NCBI GenBank assembly: GCA_030041295.1
Contig: JASHOD010000036.1
Span: forward strand, 37,214-101,213
Direction of reading: 5' to 3'
From: Nitrososphaerales archaeon
GTDB taxonomy: Archaea > Thermoproteota > Nitrososphaeria > Nitrososphaerales > CADDZS01
DNA: 64,000 nucleotides
A program made the position numbers and the translations under genes. The notes under the pieces were generated by a model. It had not been told where the DNA came from and made no database searches. It saw only the letters and a list, made by a program, of their open reading frames with translations. This document shows, piece after piece, positions 42,807-52,652 of this stretch (position 1 is the first letter of the stretch; each line of letters begins with the position of its first letter).

Positions 42807-43634
42807 CTAGAGGGTCTCGGCACAAATACACTCGCCTATCTTGCGAAATCCTAGCCTTTCATAGATCCTTATGGCATCATAGTTGCCTACGCCCACGAAA
42901 AGCATTGCAGCTCGAGAGCGAGAGAGTGCATTCTGCAAAGCAGCTGAAACCACAGCAGTACCATAACCCATTCTTTTATAGTTAGGATGAGTCTCTACAC
43001 CTGAAATTGCGGTAACATGAGCCAACTGGAGAAACGAATCTGCAGCTGAAACTATTCTTCCGTTAGAATCCATTATTCCAAAAGCGGTGTACTGTTTGAG
43101 AAACTTTCTGTTATTCTCAACAATCTCTTTCGAAAGCTCCCAACCTTCAGGAAGCACAAATCTTGTCCATTCTTCAGCTAATTCCTCGTGGATTGTGACC
43201 ACTCTATGTTCTGAACTTGGAATCCTTTCCTCGCCTTTGCGAACAAGCATGGCAACCTGGAAATCAATTTTGCAGTTTGAGAATCGCGTTCTAATTGTTT
43301 CTGACATTCGTGTGTCCGTGCTCACGAATACCTTTCTCTTTTCTTGGGAAGGATAGAAATGGGAGCAAAAGAAATCCAATAGCTGTTGCTCGACTTCGAG
43401 ACTGTTGCCTCTGATCCAGATATCTATAGCCCTTCCTAGTCCTTCAAACATCGAGAGATAACCATTGAGCTTGAAATCAATATTATCAGTTGCAACGTAA
43501 GTTTCTACTATTCCTAGGACATTATTCTGAAGTCGATTGATGGCGTATGCATTCAGCAGCGGATCGTCTTTACAGAGATAGTCAAGTACATCTTGCCTCT
43601 CTTTTTGTGTAACTCTCTTGATAATGCCGTCCAA
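42807..43634 (-). CDS. GNAT-family acetyltransferase, two-domain
   Basis: 275 residues. The C-terminal domain has AISGVETHPNYKRMGYGTAVVSAAL (acetyl-CoA site R-x-x-G-x-G/A) and ends YERLGFRKIGE. The N-terminal half is a degenerate second GNAT-like fold, as in FR47-type proteins that act on amino acids. Substrate unknown. Confidence 0.8.
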   Translation of the reverse strand: MDGIIKRVTQKERQDVLDYLCKDDPLLNAYAINRLQNNVLGIVETYVATDNIDFKLNGYLSMFEGLGRAIDIWIRGNSLEVEQQLLDFFCSHFYPSQEKRKVFVSTDTRMSETIRTRFSNCKIDFQVAMLVRKGEERIPSSEHRVVTIHEELAEEWTRFVLPEGWELSKEIVENNRKFLKQYTAFGIMDSNGRIVSAADSFLQLAHVTAISGVETHPNYKRMGYGTAVVSAALQNALSRSRAAMLFVGVGNYDAIRIYERLGFRKIGECICAETL

Positions 43635-43847
43635 GTTTCAATTCTCACATTTCCCAAACGACAGCTTCAGCAACCGAGTTAGTGCTCGATAGATTCAGAA
43701 AAGTCCACTTCTTGTGGTGGGGATTCTTTTGGTCATAAATGGACTATTTTTAGCCAATTTGCTGATGTGGTGCGAACCCATTTTCCTTGTTCAGAATTAG
43801 AATTCGTTGGATGGCTTCGCGCTGATTTTCTTCCTGTTTCTGTATTA

Positions 43848-45506
43848 TCAGAGTGCCATAAATGGAACGATGACGCAAGAGGGATGAGCAGTATCGTGAT
43901 AGACTATCTGGTGAGCTGTCTGAAAATTCTTCGCTGTGGCAATCGGCTCCCCGCTTCCCAAGTTCCTCGCAAACCTGGGATGCGAACCGCTTGACACTTG
44001 TATTCTCATCCGATGACCCTTGAGGAAGCAATTGCCTGTCGGCCAGATATCAAACTTGATATGTGCTATTCCATCTGATTCCCGATGCTTTTCAAAGTCG
44101 TTAGGCCGAAGTCGAAGTACCCCATCAGAAATGTTAATTGATTTTCCTTTGGGTGAAACGTCGCAGAGTCTAGCAAAGAAATCCGTGTTTTCAAGATTCG
44201 AGTGCATGTATAGATCGACTGAGAGCGGACCAATTATCGCGTAATCTTGTTCAAAGTCACTGGTTGAATAACACAACACATCTGCACGGCTTTCGACTTT
44301 CCGATTGTCTCGTGGGCCTGCATTTCTCCCTATCACGGATCCGCCAATGCTTGGGGTAGGATCCCTCGGATCATAATCGTAAGAATCAAACGAAGAATCG
44401 TTCACCGGAGGCTTTTGATCAAGCGTCCTATTTTCCTGAAGATACCAGGAGACAGGTTTCATTTGTGGCGGTGGCCAATCTGGAAAGTTGGTCCATTCAT
44501 TCTTTCCCATAAGATAAACTCTAACCGGTTCCTTTCTTATCACCGAATCTTTTTGTTTCAGTAAATAGTCGAACCAATCTAGAGACTCCTTGATCCCTAC
44601 GAACAAACCACCTGGGCTTTCGTGAGACCAAGGTCCTATTGTGAGATAGGGTGTAATCTTGCTTGATGCCTTCAGTGTTTTGTAGTCTTCCAACTGGTAT
44701 GGCAGGAAAATGTCATACCAGCCGCCGATCAAATGTGTCGGAGTTCGAACATACTGAACTTTCTTGCTGTGATCTCGATCATTCCAGAACTTTGTACCGT
44801 CGGGCTCGTTGGTTATCGTCTCTTGAAAGATCTGATTCTTTTCTCCCAGAACCAGTTCATCTGCTTCATTTAATGGAACATGCGAGAAGGCCGGTTTTAG
44901 GACACTCTGGACTCTGAACGAAGAAATCAGGCCGTGAATTCTTCCAATCTTTTCTTGTCTACTTACCAAGTAAGCCCAGCTGAGGGTTGTATCCAGCGCC
45001 AGCGCTTCACCTGGATAAGTCACTCCTCGAAACTGGGATGCAGTAATGTGTGGAACGATCGCCTTCAAGTACTCCGCCGGTGAATTCGCTGCGATTGCCC
45101 ACTGGACGTACCCGAGATAACTAGGGCCCGTCATCGCCACTTGTCCCGAGAACCAATCTTGTTCTTTCAACCAACCCATTGTGGCTATTCCATCGCTTGC
45201 TTCATTTATTTCCGGATTGAATTCTCCTCCCGACCCGAAAGTTCCTCGGACGCTTTGGATTAGTACTTGATAGCCGCGTTCCGCTATCAATCTTGATGTT
45301 ATTCCCCAAACGGAATTTCTTCCGTAGGGCGATCTGATGAGAACAATGGGTTGCTTCCTGCCTCCGTCCCTAGCATAGTAATGATCCGAGAGTAGTTCGA
45401 CCCCGTCAGGCATCTTCGTGCGGAGTTTTCTCTCCACCAGCACATCATGCGTTTGAGCTTTCGATAGATGCCCTATTCGCGCAAAAAGCCGACTGGAAAG
45501 AGTCAA
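43848..45506 (-). CDS. CocE/NonD-type hydrolase (X-Pro dipeptidyl-peptidase family)
   Basis: Serine hydrolase, 552 residues. The nucleophile is in TGPSYLGYVQW (G-x-S-Y-x-G), with GGWYDIFLPYQ and WSHESPGG supplying the acid and histidine regions. The C-terminal beta domain (from about residue 350, with DLYMHSNLENTDFFARLCDVSPKGKSINISDGVLR) is typical of CocE/PepX-C hydrolases. The family acts on esters, amides and peptides; the substrate is unknown. No signal peptide is apparent. The spacer 43635-43847 has no gene. Confidence 0.88.
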   Translation of the reverse strand: MTLSSRLFARIGHLSKAQTHDVLVERKLRTKMPDGVELLSDHYYARDGGRKQPIVLIRSPYGRNSVWGITSRLIAERGYQVLIQSVRGTFGSGGEFNPEINEASDGIATMGWLKEQDWFSGQVAMTGPSYLGYVQWAIAANSPAEYLKAIVPHITASQFRGVTYPGEALALDTTLSWAYLVSRQEKIGRIHGLISSFRVQSVLKPAFSHVPLNEADELVLGEKNQIFQETITNEPDGTKFWNDRDHSKKVQYVRTPTHLIGGWYDIFLPYQLEDYKTLKASSKITPYLTIGPWSHESPGGLFVGIKESLDWFDYLLKQKDSVIRKEPVRVYLMGKNEWTNFPDWPPPQMKPVSWYLQENRTLDQKPPVNDSSFDSYDYDPRDPTPSIGGSVIGRNAGPRDNRKVESRADVLCYSTSDFEQDYAIIGPLSVDLYMHSNLENTDFFARLCDVSPKGKSINISDGVLRLRPNDFEKHRESDGIAHIKFDIWPTGNCFLKGHRMRIQVSSGSHPRFARNLGSGEPIATAKNFQTAHQIVYHDTAHPSCVIVPFMAL

Positions 45507-45536
45507 CTCATTCGGTAAAACAACATATGAACATAC

Positions 45537-46100
45537 TTACGTCTTTTCTGATTTTTGTAGTAGCTCTTTGTAAATCTGATAATCGTTTGAAGCGTACAGG
45601 ACAAAAATAATGTCTCTCAAGGTCACGTCATTATGATTTGATAGAAAATCTTGCACAGCTTTGATTGCCACTATAGACGCGGCTCGAAGCGGATAGCCGA
45701 ATGCGCCGGTACTTATTGTGGGGAAGGCTATAGAAACAAGTCGTCTGGAGCTCGCTAATTTTAGGCAATTTGAATAACACTTGGCAAGCAGCTGTGCTTC
45801 GCCGTTTGAACCTCCGGTCCAAATCGGCCCAACAGTATGAATGACGTAACGCGCTTTCAAATTGCCACCGCTCGTTATCACCGCCTCACCTATAGGGAGG
45901 CCCTCCCTCAACTCGGTTCTTCTGATTTTCTCGCACTCTTCCAATATTGTTGGCCCTCCTTTACGATGTATTGCCCCGTCGACCCCACCTCCACCCATGA
46001 GTGAAGAATTGGCTGCGTTTACAATCGCGTCAGTACTCTGTTCAGTTATGTCGCCCATAACGACGCGAAGCCTCGTTTTCCCGAATACGATTTCGGTCAA
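45537..46100 (-). CDS. Macrodomain ADP-ribose-binding protein
   Basis: 187 residues, single macrodomain of the MacroD/YmdB type. Motifs: GDITEQSTDAIVNAANSSLMGGGGVDGAIHRKGG and FPTISTGAFGYPLRAAS. This class removes ADP-ribose from proteins or hydrolyses O-acetyl-ADP-ribose. Located 30 bases after the CocE-type gene on the same strand. Confidence 0.92.
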   Translation of the reverse strand: MTEIVFGKTRLRVVMGDITEQSTDAIVNAANSSLMGGGGVDGAIHRKGGPTILEECEKIRRTELREGLPIGEAVITSGGNLKARYVIHTVGPIWTGGSNGEAQLLAKCYSNCLKLASSRRLVSIAFPTISTGAFGYPLRAASIVAIKAVQDFLSNHNDVTLRDIIFVLYASNDYQIYKELLQKSEKT

Positions 46101-46167
46101 TTCTGGAGCCCCATCGACAAATGTTTATTGATCATGATTTTTGTGAGAACAAAATCATTCGAGCTGC

Positions 46168-47385
46168 CTAGTTCGGGACAAACTCGACCGGCAAGTGTTT
46201 CACGCCACCAATGACAAAATTACGCATCGGGACGAGCTTATCCTCAGCCACTTTGAGCTTGACCCCGGAATATCGGTCGGCAAGAAGTTGCAAGGCAACT
46301 TTTGATTCCAATCTTGCAAGAGGAGCGCCTAAACAAAGATGAATACCGTGGCCGAACGCAATGTGTGGATTTGGAGTTCTTCCGATTTCAAACTTGTCCG
46401 CATCCACGAATTTAGTCTCGTCCCTGTTTGCGGAACCTATCCAAGCGATTAGGCTCTCACCACTAGGTATTTTTTGTGCAGAGATTTCCGAATCTCTCAC
46501 TGATACCCTGAACATCCCGCGGACTGGCGATGCAAATCGCAGGATTTCTTCGATCGCAACAGGTATCGTAGACGGTTTGTCGTGCAATTGTTTCATCGAA
46601 TCGGTGTATTTAGCGAATAAACGAATCGCGCTACCAAGAAGGTTCGTGGTAGTTTCGTTACCTGCTACTAGAAGGAGAATGCAAAAACTAATTGCCTCCT
46701 GAAGAGTCAGTTTCTCGCCGTCAATTTCCGAAGTAACGATCGATGAAATCAGGTCTTGTTTGGGGTCCTTTTTCCTTTCCTCGATAATCTTGCTCAGGTA
46801 CTTTGCAAGCTCCGTCGAGGAATTTCTCCTCGATTCGTAGTCCATGTCCTCGGACCCGATCTGGACGTCCGACCATTCTTTGAATTTCTTCCTGTCTTCG
46901 GTCGGGATGCCGAGCATTTCTGCAATCACGGTAACCGGCAACGGGTCAGAGAATTCGCTGATAAAGTCAACCACTTTTCCTTGTTTTACTAAAGCATCAA
47001 CATTTGAAAGGAATTGACCTGCAATTTCTTTGATTCTAGGTTCGATAGCTACAATTGAAGTGGGTGAAAAAGAGCCGGCGACGATCTTTCGAAGTTTCGT
47101 ATGAAGAGGCGGATCGGTAGTGATCATGCTTCCACTGCCTGTTATCGAGGGGGAACCGCCTTCTTCAGCCTCATATCCAAACTGCGAGGAAAAGGTGCTG
47201 AACTGTGTCAGGACTCTTTCGACATCCGAGTAAAGGAACACGTGCCAAGTTCCAGATCTGGGATCATGAAAGACTGGGGCTGTCGCGCGCATTGCCTTGT
47301 ACCATGGAGAGGCGTCCAAAAGCCAGCTTTTGCTTCCAGGTTGAGGGACTTCTAAACCTTGCATTCGGATTGAATGATCATTCAC
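46168..47385 (-). CDS. Cytochrome P450
   Basis: Heme monooxygenase, 405 residues, soluble. The I-helix proton-relay motif AGNETT, the ExxR motif within EEILRFASPVRGMFR, and the heme-Cys loop FGHGIHLCLGAPLARLE are all intact. It resembles short CYP119-like archaeal enzymes and bacterial P450s. The start is GTG 47385. No ferredoxin or reductase partner lies adjacent; the flavin reductase at 36 kb is a distant possibility only. Confidence 0.93.
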   Translation of the reverse strand: MNDHSIRMQGLEVPQPGSKSWLLDASPWYKAMRATAPVFHDPRSGTWHVFLYSDVERVLTQFSTFSSQFGYEAEEGGSPSITGSGSMITTDPPLHTKLRKIVAGSFSPTSIVAIEPRIKEIAGQFLSNVDALVKQGKVVDFISEFSDPLPVTVIAEMLGIPTEDRKKFKEWSDVQIGSEDMDYESRRNSSTELAKYLSKIIEERKKDPKQDLISSIVTSEIDGEKLTLQEAISFCILLLVAGNETTTNLLGSAIRLFAKYTDSMKQLHDKPSTIPVAIEEILRFASPVRGMFRVSVRDSEISAQKIPSGESLIAWIGSANRDETKFVDADKFEIGRTPNPHIAFGHGIHLCLGAPLARLESKVALQLLADRYSGVKLKVAEDKLVPMRNFVIGGVKHLPVEFVPN

Positions 47386-47765
47386 TCTTGTTTCTAAACT
47401 GTTTGATACCTCGTCGGCGTATGACCCTGTCGCAAATACTCGGAGGCCGTTTTCCTTTTTCCTCAGCTAAGTAGGATTCCTAGCCGCGAGGACATTTTGT
47501 TCGTCCAGTAACGCTCTCCATATCCGACACTTTCGAAAACGAAGCCCTCAGGATATTCACGTTTCAAATTTCAATTGGGGATCCTTCAGAATTTTGTGGC
47601 AGTATGTTATTGAGTGCTGCTTGCCTCGCTCATGACCCTGGCCTTACCTTATGTTGTCTATTTCCTGATGGACATCATTTAAGCAGTTCAAAATTCCGGT
47701 AATCTGATTACGCTCTGAGCTGAGCCTGTCCGATGCTAGTGTAAATTGCAGGTCGTTTCCATTGT
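47386..47765. other. Spacer without a supported gene
   Basis: 380 bases between the P450 and the frameshifted secreted-protein gene. I see no frame longer than about 30 codons with coding character and no RNA gene. Confidence 0.4.
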
Positions 47766-48075
47766 CTATCCGCAAGTTATTGGAGGATACCCAAACAACA
47801 TAAAGTAATATCCACTGATATCGTAGGGATAAGGAGCTCCTTTGGGAAGATAGGCAGCTCCAACGAAGTCATTGGAAAGAAAGTACGAAACTGAAATCCA
47901 GCCTTGAAAATTAGGGCTATTCGGTCCAACCATTCCAGTACATTGATCACGTATCGCGGCTGCCTGAGCTAAGGAGACCGGTGCCGGAATGATCGGGGCT
48001 AGCAAGGCAGATAGAAATACGAGTACAAGAAGGCGTAATTATCGCAAGCTTTCGGGTTCTGTTCAGGTAACTCAC
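47766..48075 (-). pseudogene. Frameshifted secreted small protein
   Basis: A GTG at 48075 lies 27 bases from a TATA box (48098-48106) and begins MSYLNRTRKLAII. The hydrophobic core of a signal peptide (LVLVFLSALLAPIIPAP followed by VSLAQA) continues one base out of frame, then a secreted domain with DQCTGMVG and FMLFGYPPITCG at the end. Deleting one base near ATTACGCC would join them. Either a pseudogene or a sequence error; if real, the mature part is about 80 residues with two Cys. Confidence 0.5.
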
Positions 48076-48097
48076 ATTATTATTGGAGTCCCTAGAT

Positions 48098-48106
48098 GTA
48101 TAAAAA
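48098..48106 (-). promoter_or_regulatory. TATA box of the secreted small protein gene
   Basis: Minus strand TTTTTATAC, centred 27 bases before GTG 48075. The spacing supports a leaderless GTG start and so supports the frameshift interpretation of that gene. Confidence 0.5.
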
Positions 48107-48425
48107 ACCACTGAGAAGAACAGTGGCGGCCCACAACACCCATGACTCTTCCGCGAGTTTGATTTCATCTTTCAATTCGATAAGTTTGTTTCTTTTGAGT
48201 ATTGTTGCTGCTGCTGTCCGGGATTGTGTTGTTCCTTGTCAACAGTGACGTATTTTTCAATTCAAAACAGTGCGGCGTAACAGTCCATCAGAGAAAAGCC
48301 CAAGAAAGGCAAATATCGTCAGTCTGTTTTCCCTGGCCAAGCCTCTCGCTCAAATTGAAGATCCGAGCAAAAGTTTTTGTCTTCAACAATACACAAGTCA
48401 AAAAAGTAGTAGGAATTATTATCCC

Positions 48426-50960
48426 ATGAATCAAAAAGGGAGACACATTTTCACTTCCGAATCAGTGGCCGAAGGCCATCCCGACAAGGTAGCAGATCAA
48501 GTTTCTGATAGCATTTTGGACGCAATTCTTGCCAAAGATCCAAATGCAAGAGTTGATGCAGAGACGCTCATAATGCAGGGCAATGTGATTGTAACAGGTC
48601 AAATCACAACTGACACCTACATCTCTGTACCTAACATCGTCCGACAGACACTCAAAGAGATCGGGCTCGACAATGCCAAGGACGGCCTTGACTGGGAGAC
48701 ATGCGGCGTTTTGGTTTCGATAACAGATCAATCCCCAGACATTGCAATGGGAGTCAATGAGACCGCAGATCACGAAGAAGGGGCCGGTGACCAGGGCATG
48801 GTCTTTGGTTACGCGACAAATGAAACAAATGAATTAATGCCACTTCCAATTATTCTCGCGCACAAACTTGTAAAGAGACTCTCAGAGTGCAGAAAGGAAA
48901 AGATTCTGCCTTATCTGAGACCAGATGGTAAGTCGCAGGTCTCGGTTGAGTATCTTGATGGGAAACCAATACGCGTTGCCTCAGTCGTGATTGCAGCGCA
49001 GCATTCGGATGAAGTGAGCGAAGCGGAAGTAAAGCAAGGTGTGATCGATCAGGTGATCGATAAAGTCATTTCGCCTAATCTTCTCGACGTGAATACGAAA
49101 TTCATAGTCAATGGTACTGGTCGGTTCGTACTTGGAGGAACCCTTGCGGATACTGGTCTTACGGGTCGAAAGATTATCGTAGACACTTACGGAGGGGTAG
49201 GGAGCCACGGGGGAGGCTGTTTTTGTGTTTCCGGGGACTCCCTCGTGAACACTGAGGAGGGTCTGAAAAGAATTTCAGATCTTTGCAACATCAAAGGCAA
49301 GCTTGTGAAGACCGATATCTCTCCTACCGTTGCCGAAGAGTGGTACGATAACGGAGAACTGCCAACTCTGCGAGTACAAACGGCCGATGGGTACGAAATC
49401 GAAGGCACTTATAACCAGTGTATTCGAGTCATCGATGAGGAGGGAAATTATGTCTGGAGGAGGCTTGATGAATTAAAACACTCAGATTGGATCGCAATCC
49501 AGCGCAAGAACCGCTTATTTGGGTCTAAATCAGACGCGGCTGAATTTAGTTTTACTCACCATCCATCTACATTTAGAAAGAACATTTTCAACTTACCTAA
49601 GGAGCTGACAGAGGACGTAGCCTATCTTATGGGTCTCCTAGTCGGAGATGGTAGATGCAATTTCAAAGATGGTATCTCGATCTGCGTGTGCAACGAGGAT
49701 ATGGAAAGGAATGTTCAGGATCTTTGCACGAGACTATTTGGAAAACCTGGAAAGATACTCGGCCACTGGGCGTTCTTCGGAGGCGTTGAGCTGCGAGCAT
49801 ATTTGGAGTATCTGGGCCTCGGAAAGTGGCGCTCGTGGGAGAAGCTCGTGCCAGAATCCGTATTTCGCGCGCCAAAACCAGTCATGGCGGCTTTCCTGCG
49901 CGGGCTCTTCGACACAGATGGAGCGATTCAGAGATCTGGCAGGTATTCAAATTCTCCTCACATTAAGCTTACTTCGACTTCTCGAGAACTGATAAAGCAG
50001 GTTCAACTTTTGCTCTTAAACTTTGGCATCATTTCTCATGTCCAAGCCATGGAAAAGACTGGATATGAACAAGCATACATAGAAGGGCGCCAAATAAGAT
50101 CTAGGCGTACTCTGTACGACCTTCGCGTCAAAGGTACTGAAAGTGCACACATTTTCAAGCGAGATATCAACTTCGGCCTGCTTCGGAAAGCAAACATTCT
50201 GAATAGTATGGACTTGGAGCAGAAGCGCGATTTCATTTCAGTTCCTTCCCAGCGGGGGCGAATCATGCGGCTGTGGAACCGCTTACCATCGCAAGTAAAA
50301 CAAAGAGATGAAGCAAGAATAGGTCGTTTCACACGATCTCAGTCGGTCAAAAAAGCGACAAAAGAATTGACCTACGAAAAACTGAGATCCTTTCTGGATA
50401 CTTATGCCAACTACTTTGACGGGGACAATGACTTTGAATACTTGAGAACACTCTACATCATGAACAACTACTTTAGTCGTTTAATCGCCATCACTGCATC
50501 AAAAACTAAAGTCTTTGACCTCACGGTTCCGGGTGCTCACACATTCACAGCAAACGGTTTTGTCTGCCACAACTCCGGAAAAGATGCGACCAAAGTTGAC
50601 AGGTCAGGAGCCTACATGGCGAGATATATCGCAAAAAATGTTGTTGCAGCAGGCCTTGCTGACAAGTGCGAGATTCAGATAGCGTACGCGATTGGTGTCG
50701 CGCGACCTGTTTCAGTGTTAGTTGATACGCATGGCACTGGAAAACTACCTGACGAAAAACTGCTTGAGCTGGTTCAGAAGAATTTCGATCTGAGGCCCAA
50801 GTCAATAATAGAGAATCTCAAATTGCGCCGACCAATTTTTAGAAAGACAGCTGTATTCGGGCATTTTGGGCGTGAAGATCCTGATTTTACTTGGGAAAGA
50901 TTAGACAAGGTCGATGCTCTTAAAGCTGGCCTTCAAGTTGTTCAGCAGATAGCTCACTAA
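48426..50960 (+). CDS. metK: S-adenosylmethionine synthetase, bacterial type, with an intein
   Basis: Makes SAM from ATP and methionine. The extein begins [20 protein letters not shown] and has the MAT pattern [15 protein letters not shown]. The phosphate-loop signature GGGxFSGKD is split by a 450-residue intein (residues 267-716; bases 49224-50573). Exteins of 266 and 128 residues join to a 394-residue enzyme of bacterial MetK length, which is unexpected because archaea usually have a distinct MAT. The C-extein resumes [20 protein letters not shown]. The start is ATG 48426; the frame upstream to 48270 is not family-like. A 75-codon frame (TTG 48202 to 48429) overlaps the ATG by 4 bases. Confidence 0.93.
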   Translation: MNQKGRHIFTSESVAEGHPDKVADQVSDSILDAILAKDPNARVDAETLIMQGNVIVTGQITTDTYISVPNIVRQTLKEIGLDNAKDGLDWETCGVLVSITDQSPDIAMGVNETADHEEGAGDQGMVFGYATNETNELMPLPIILAHKLVKRLSECRKEKILPYLRPDGKSQVSVEYLDGKPIRVASVVIAAQHSDEVSEAEVKQGVIDQVIDKVISPNLLDVNTKFIVNGTGRFVLGGTLADTGLTGRKIIVDTYGGVGSHGGGCFCVSGDSLVNTEEGLKRISDLCNIKGKLVKTDISPTVAEEWYDNGELPTLRVQTADGYEIEGTYNQCIRVIDEEGNYVWRRLDELKHSDWIAIQRKNRLFGSKSDAAEFSFTHHPSTFRKNIFNLPKELTEDVAYLMGLLVGDGRCNFKDGISICVCNEDMERNVQDLCTRLFGKPGKILGHWAFFGGVELRAYLEYLGLGKWRSWEKLVPESVFRAPKPVMAAFLRGLFDTDGAIQRSGRYSNSPHIKLTSTSRELIKQVQLLLLNFGIISHVQAMEKTGYEQAYIEGRQIRSRRTLYDLRVKGTESAHIFKRDINFGLLRKANILNSMDLEQKRDFISVPSQRGRIMRLWNRLPSQVKQRDEARIGRFTRSQSVKKATKELTYEKLRSFLDTYANYFDGDNDFEYLRTLYIMNNYFSRLIAITASKTKVFDLTVPGAHTFTANGFVCHNSGKDATKVDRSGAYMARYIAKNVVAAGLADKCEIQIAYAIGVARPVSVLVDTHGTGKLPDEKLLELVQKNFDLRPKSIIENLKLRRPIFRKTAVFGHFGREDPDFTWERLDKVDALKAGLQVVQQIAH
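49224..50573 (+). mobile_element. Intein with LAGLIDADG homing endonuclease in MetK
   Basis: 450 residues, in-frame. N-terminal splice block [13 protein letters not shown] with Cys1; block B has TYNQ where most inteins have TxxH. Two LAGLIDADG motifs (LMGLLVGDG and [10 protein letters not shown]) in the centre. C-terminal block [21 protein letters not shown] ends in the His-Asn pair, followed by Ser as the +1 nucleophile. Intact splice residues at both ends suggest active splicing; the non-His block B residue is a deviation. Confidence 0.9.
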
Positions 50961-51024
50961 ATGAACAAGCCATTTACTCATCAATTTACAGATAATCAAT
51001 GGCAATCTAAGTGAGATTGGAGTT

Positions 51025-51312
51025 CTAGACTACTGCAATTATGTGAGTAGACTCGCTAGTTAAATGGCCTCTTCTCGTGATGGAAACGTTCCCCTTGAAC
51101 CCGGCCGTACGCAACAATTTCCCAATTTCTGATTCCGCAAGCGCCTGTTCTTCCGACTGCCCCGGTTTGTCGAGGGATATTACGTGCATCTTTGTCGGCG
51201 AAACAATTTCGATCGTCCCACCAGGTCCCAATAGTTTCCTAGAGTCATTCAGGAGCCCCATAAGTTCTTCCGTAGGCGGGGTTGAAAGCTCGATAATTAT
51301 GCTCTTTAGCAT
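51025..51312 (-). CDS. Small protein of unknown function
   Basis: 95 residues. Alternating helices and strands (IIELSTPPTEELMGLLNDSR, LGPGGTIEIVSP, a central helix, NVSITRR and a terminal strand). The fragment LLGPGGTIEIVS resembles the post-motif strand of methyltransferases, but no SAM motif is present. Family not recognised. Confidence 0.45.
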   Translation of the reverse strand: MLKSIIIELSTPPTEELMGLLNDSRKLLGPGGTIEIVSPTKMHVISLDKPGQSEEQALAESEIGKLLRTAGFKGNVSITRRGHLTSESTHIIAVV

Positions 51313-51396
51313 AAACTCAAGGCGGAATTAAGGCAGAAATAAATGTTCAGATTCCGACCTTAGGAAGAGAGCGTTCTGATATCCACAGCAATTTCG

Positions 51397-52194
51397 TTAC
51401 AGTCTGACCTCTCCGCCGTCTACTACAATAGTCTGCCCGACTATAAAGTCAGAATCATGCGAGGAAAGAAACAGCGCAACTTTAGCTATATCATCTGCTT
51501 CGCCCGCTTTACCAAGCGGTATCGCCTGGATCAGATCCTTCCATTGCTCATCAGAATAGTTCAATCTGTTCGATTTCGTTCCAACGGTTCCGGGAGCGAT
51601 TGCGTTCAAGTAAATTCCATACTCCCTTATGAGCTTCGGGGCAAGGGACTTTACAGTTAGCCTGTTCAGATCCTTCGCCAACGAGTATCTGTAGCCAGCT
51701 TCTTCTCCATAAATGGTCGGCGTTGAACTGATGAACACTATTTTTCCACAATGATTTGCTTTCATGTAATCTTTTGCGGCGCGGACAAAATGATATGAGC
51801 CTAAAAAGTCCACTTTTATGGCACTCAGGAGATCCTCGTCAGATAACTCCAGAGGATCCTCGTTCCAAAAACGCACCGAAGACGGAAGACCCCCAAGACA
51901 GACAATTATATTCACTTTGCTCCAGGTCTCTACAACCTTATCGACAAGCGATTTAACCTCGTTATAATTTGAGATGTTCGCGCGCAGCGGGATACTTTCT
52001 CCTCCAAGAGCTTTCAGTTTGTTTGAAACGTCGGTAGCATTCTTCAGCGAGGCCTCAGTAAGTCCAGAGAAATGTATCGCAACCTTTGCGCCTTCATGGG
52101 CAAAAAGCAGGGCGGTCGCTTGACCTATTGCTCCACTTCCTCCGCTGATTATTGCGACTTGTCCTGCTAGTTTTTGGCAAGATGTTTCTGGCAA
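51397..52194 (-). CDS. Short-chain dehydrogenase/reductase
   Basis: NAD(P)-dependent Rossmann enzyme, 265 residues. The cofactor motif is SGGSGAIGQATALL (TGxxxGxG form), the segment NIIVCLGG (NNAG-like), a catalytic Ser in FISSTPTIYG, and Y-x-x-x-K in YRYSLAK. C-terminal IAPGTVGTK and VVDGGEVRL are typical of 3-oxoacyl-ACP reductase-like SDRs. Substrate unknown. Confidence 0.9.
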   Translation of the reverse strand: MPETSCQKLAGQVAIISGGSGAIGQATALLFAHEGAKVAIHFSGLTEASLKNATDVSNKLKALGGESIPLRANISNYNEVKSLVDKVVETWSKVNIIVCLGGLPSSVRFWNEDPLELSDEDLLSAIKVDFLGSYHFVRAAKDYMKANHCGKIVFISSTPTIYGEEAGYRYSLAKDLNRLTVKSLAPKLIREYGIYLNAIAPGTVGTKSNRLNYSDEQWKDLIQAIPLGKAGEADDIAKVALFLSSHDSDFIVGQTIVVDGGEVRL

Positions 52195-52242
52195 CTTATC
52201 GGTCTTTCCCAGCGTATGATAACAGTATCAAAGCAAATGAGT

Positions 52243-52422
52243 CTACTGAAGTTCCTCGTCTCTAGTACGTGAGCGTTTCCGATCATCAAGCAGCTTCAAT
52301 CTGATCGATGAATATTCTTCTCCTTTCCAAGCCCCAAAAAATCGACGCAAATTTTCAGACGGTCTTTTGATCCCGAGCAAAGGGTCGGAAAAGGATTCGG
52401 ATCCTCTTTTTGTCTTCGGCAT
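52243..52422 (-). CDS. Basic 59-residue protein of unknown function
   Basis: Starts MPKTKRGSESFSDPLLGIKR and continues PSENLRRFFGAWKGEEYSSI to a Lys/Arg/Asp-rich end. ATG at 52422, TAG at 52243. A TATA-like acatatatgg near 52467-52476 precedes it. The frame is also open upstream of the ATG (HIWSDLFHPSSEEAIEK), so the protein could be longer with a non-ATG start. No family recognised. Confidence 0.4.
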   Translation of the reverse strand: MPKTKRGSESFSDPLLGIKRPSENLRRFFGAWKGEEYSSIRLKLLDDRKRSRTRDEELQ

Positions 52423-52652
52423 TTTCTCAATTGCCTCTTCTGAAGAAGGATGGAACAGATCTGACCATATATGTATTCGTAGATAGATTTTCCGAAATCA
52501 TTTGTGGCAGCACTGGATGTTAAGAATTCTCTTTTTGATTTCTTTGACTAAGAGATCAAGATAGGTACTTGTGTTATGCTTTCTTCATGGTATGAGCGCA
52601 AAGTACTTCTGCGTCCAATATGACGGAATTTCAAATGGATGAGTAACCCCTG

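Noticed and set aside
48270..48425. N-terminal extension of MetK upstream of ATG 48426
   Set aside because: The extra 52 residues have no MAT similarity; the family N-terminus begins at [17 protein letters not shown].
48202..48429. 75-codon frame (TTG start) overlapping the metK ATG by 4 bases
   Set aside because: The ATGA overlap looks operon-like and the first 13 residues are hydrophobic, but the rest is odd in composition and unrecognised, so it is only mentioned under metK.
49224..50573. Group I intron or insertion element within metK
   Set aside because: The insertion is in frame throughout, with Cys1, His-Asn and +1 Ser, so it is an intein and not an intron or IS.
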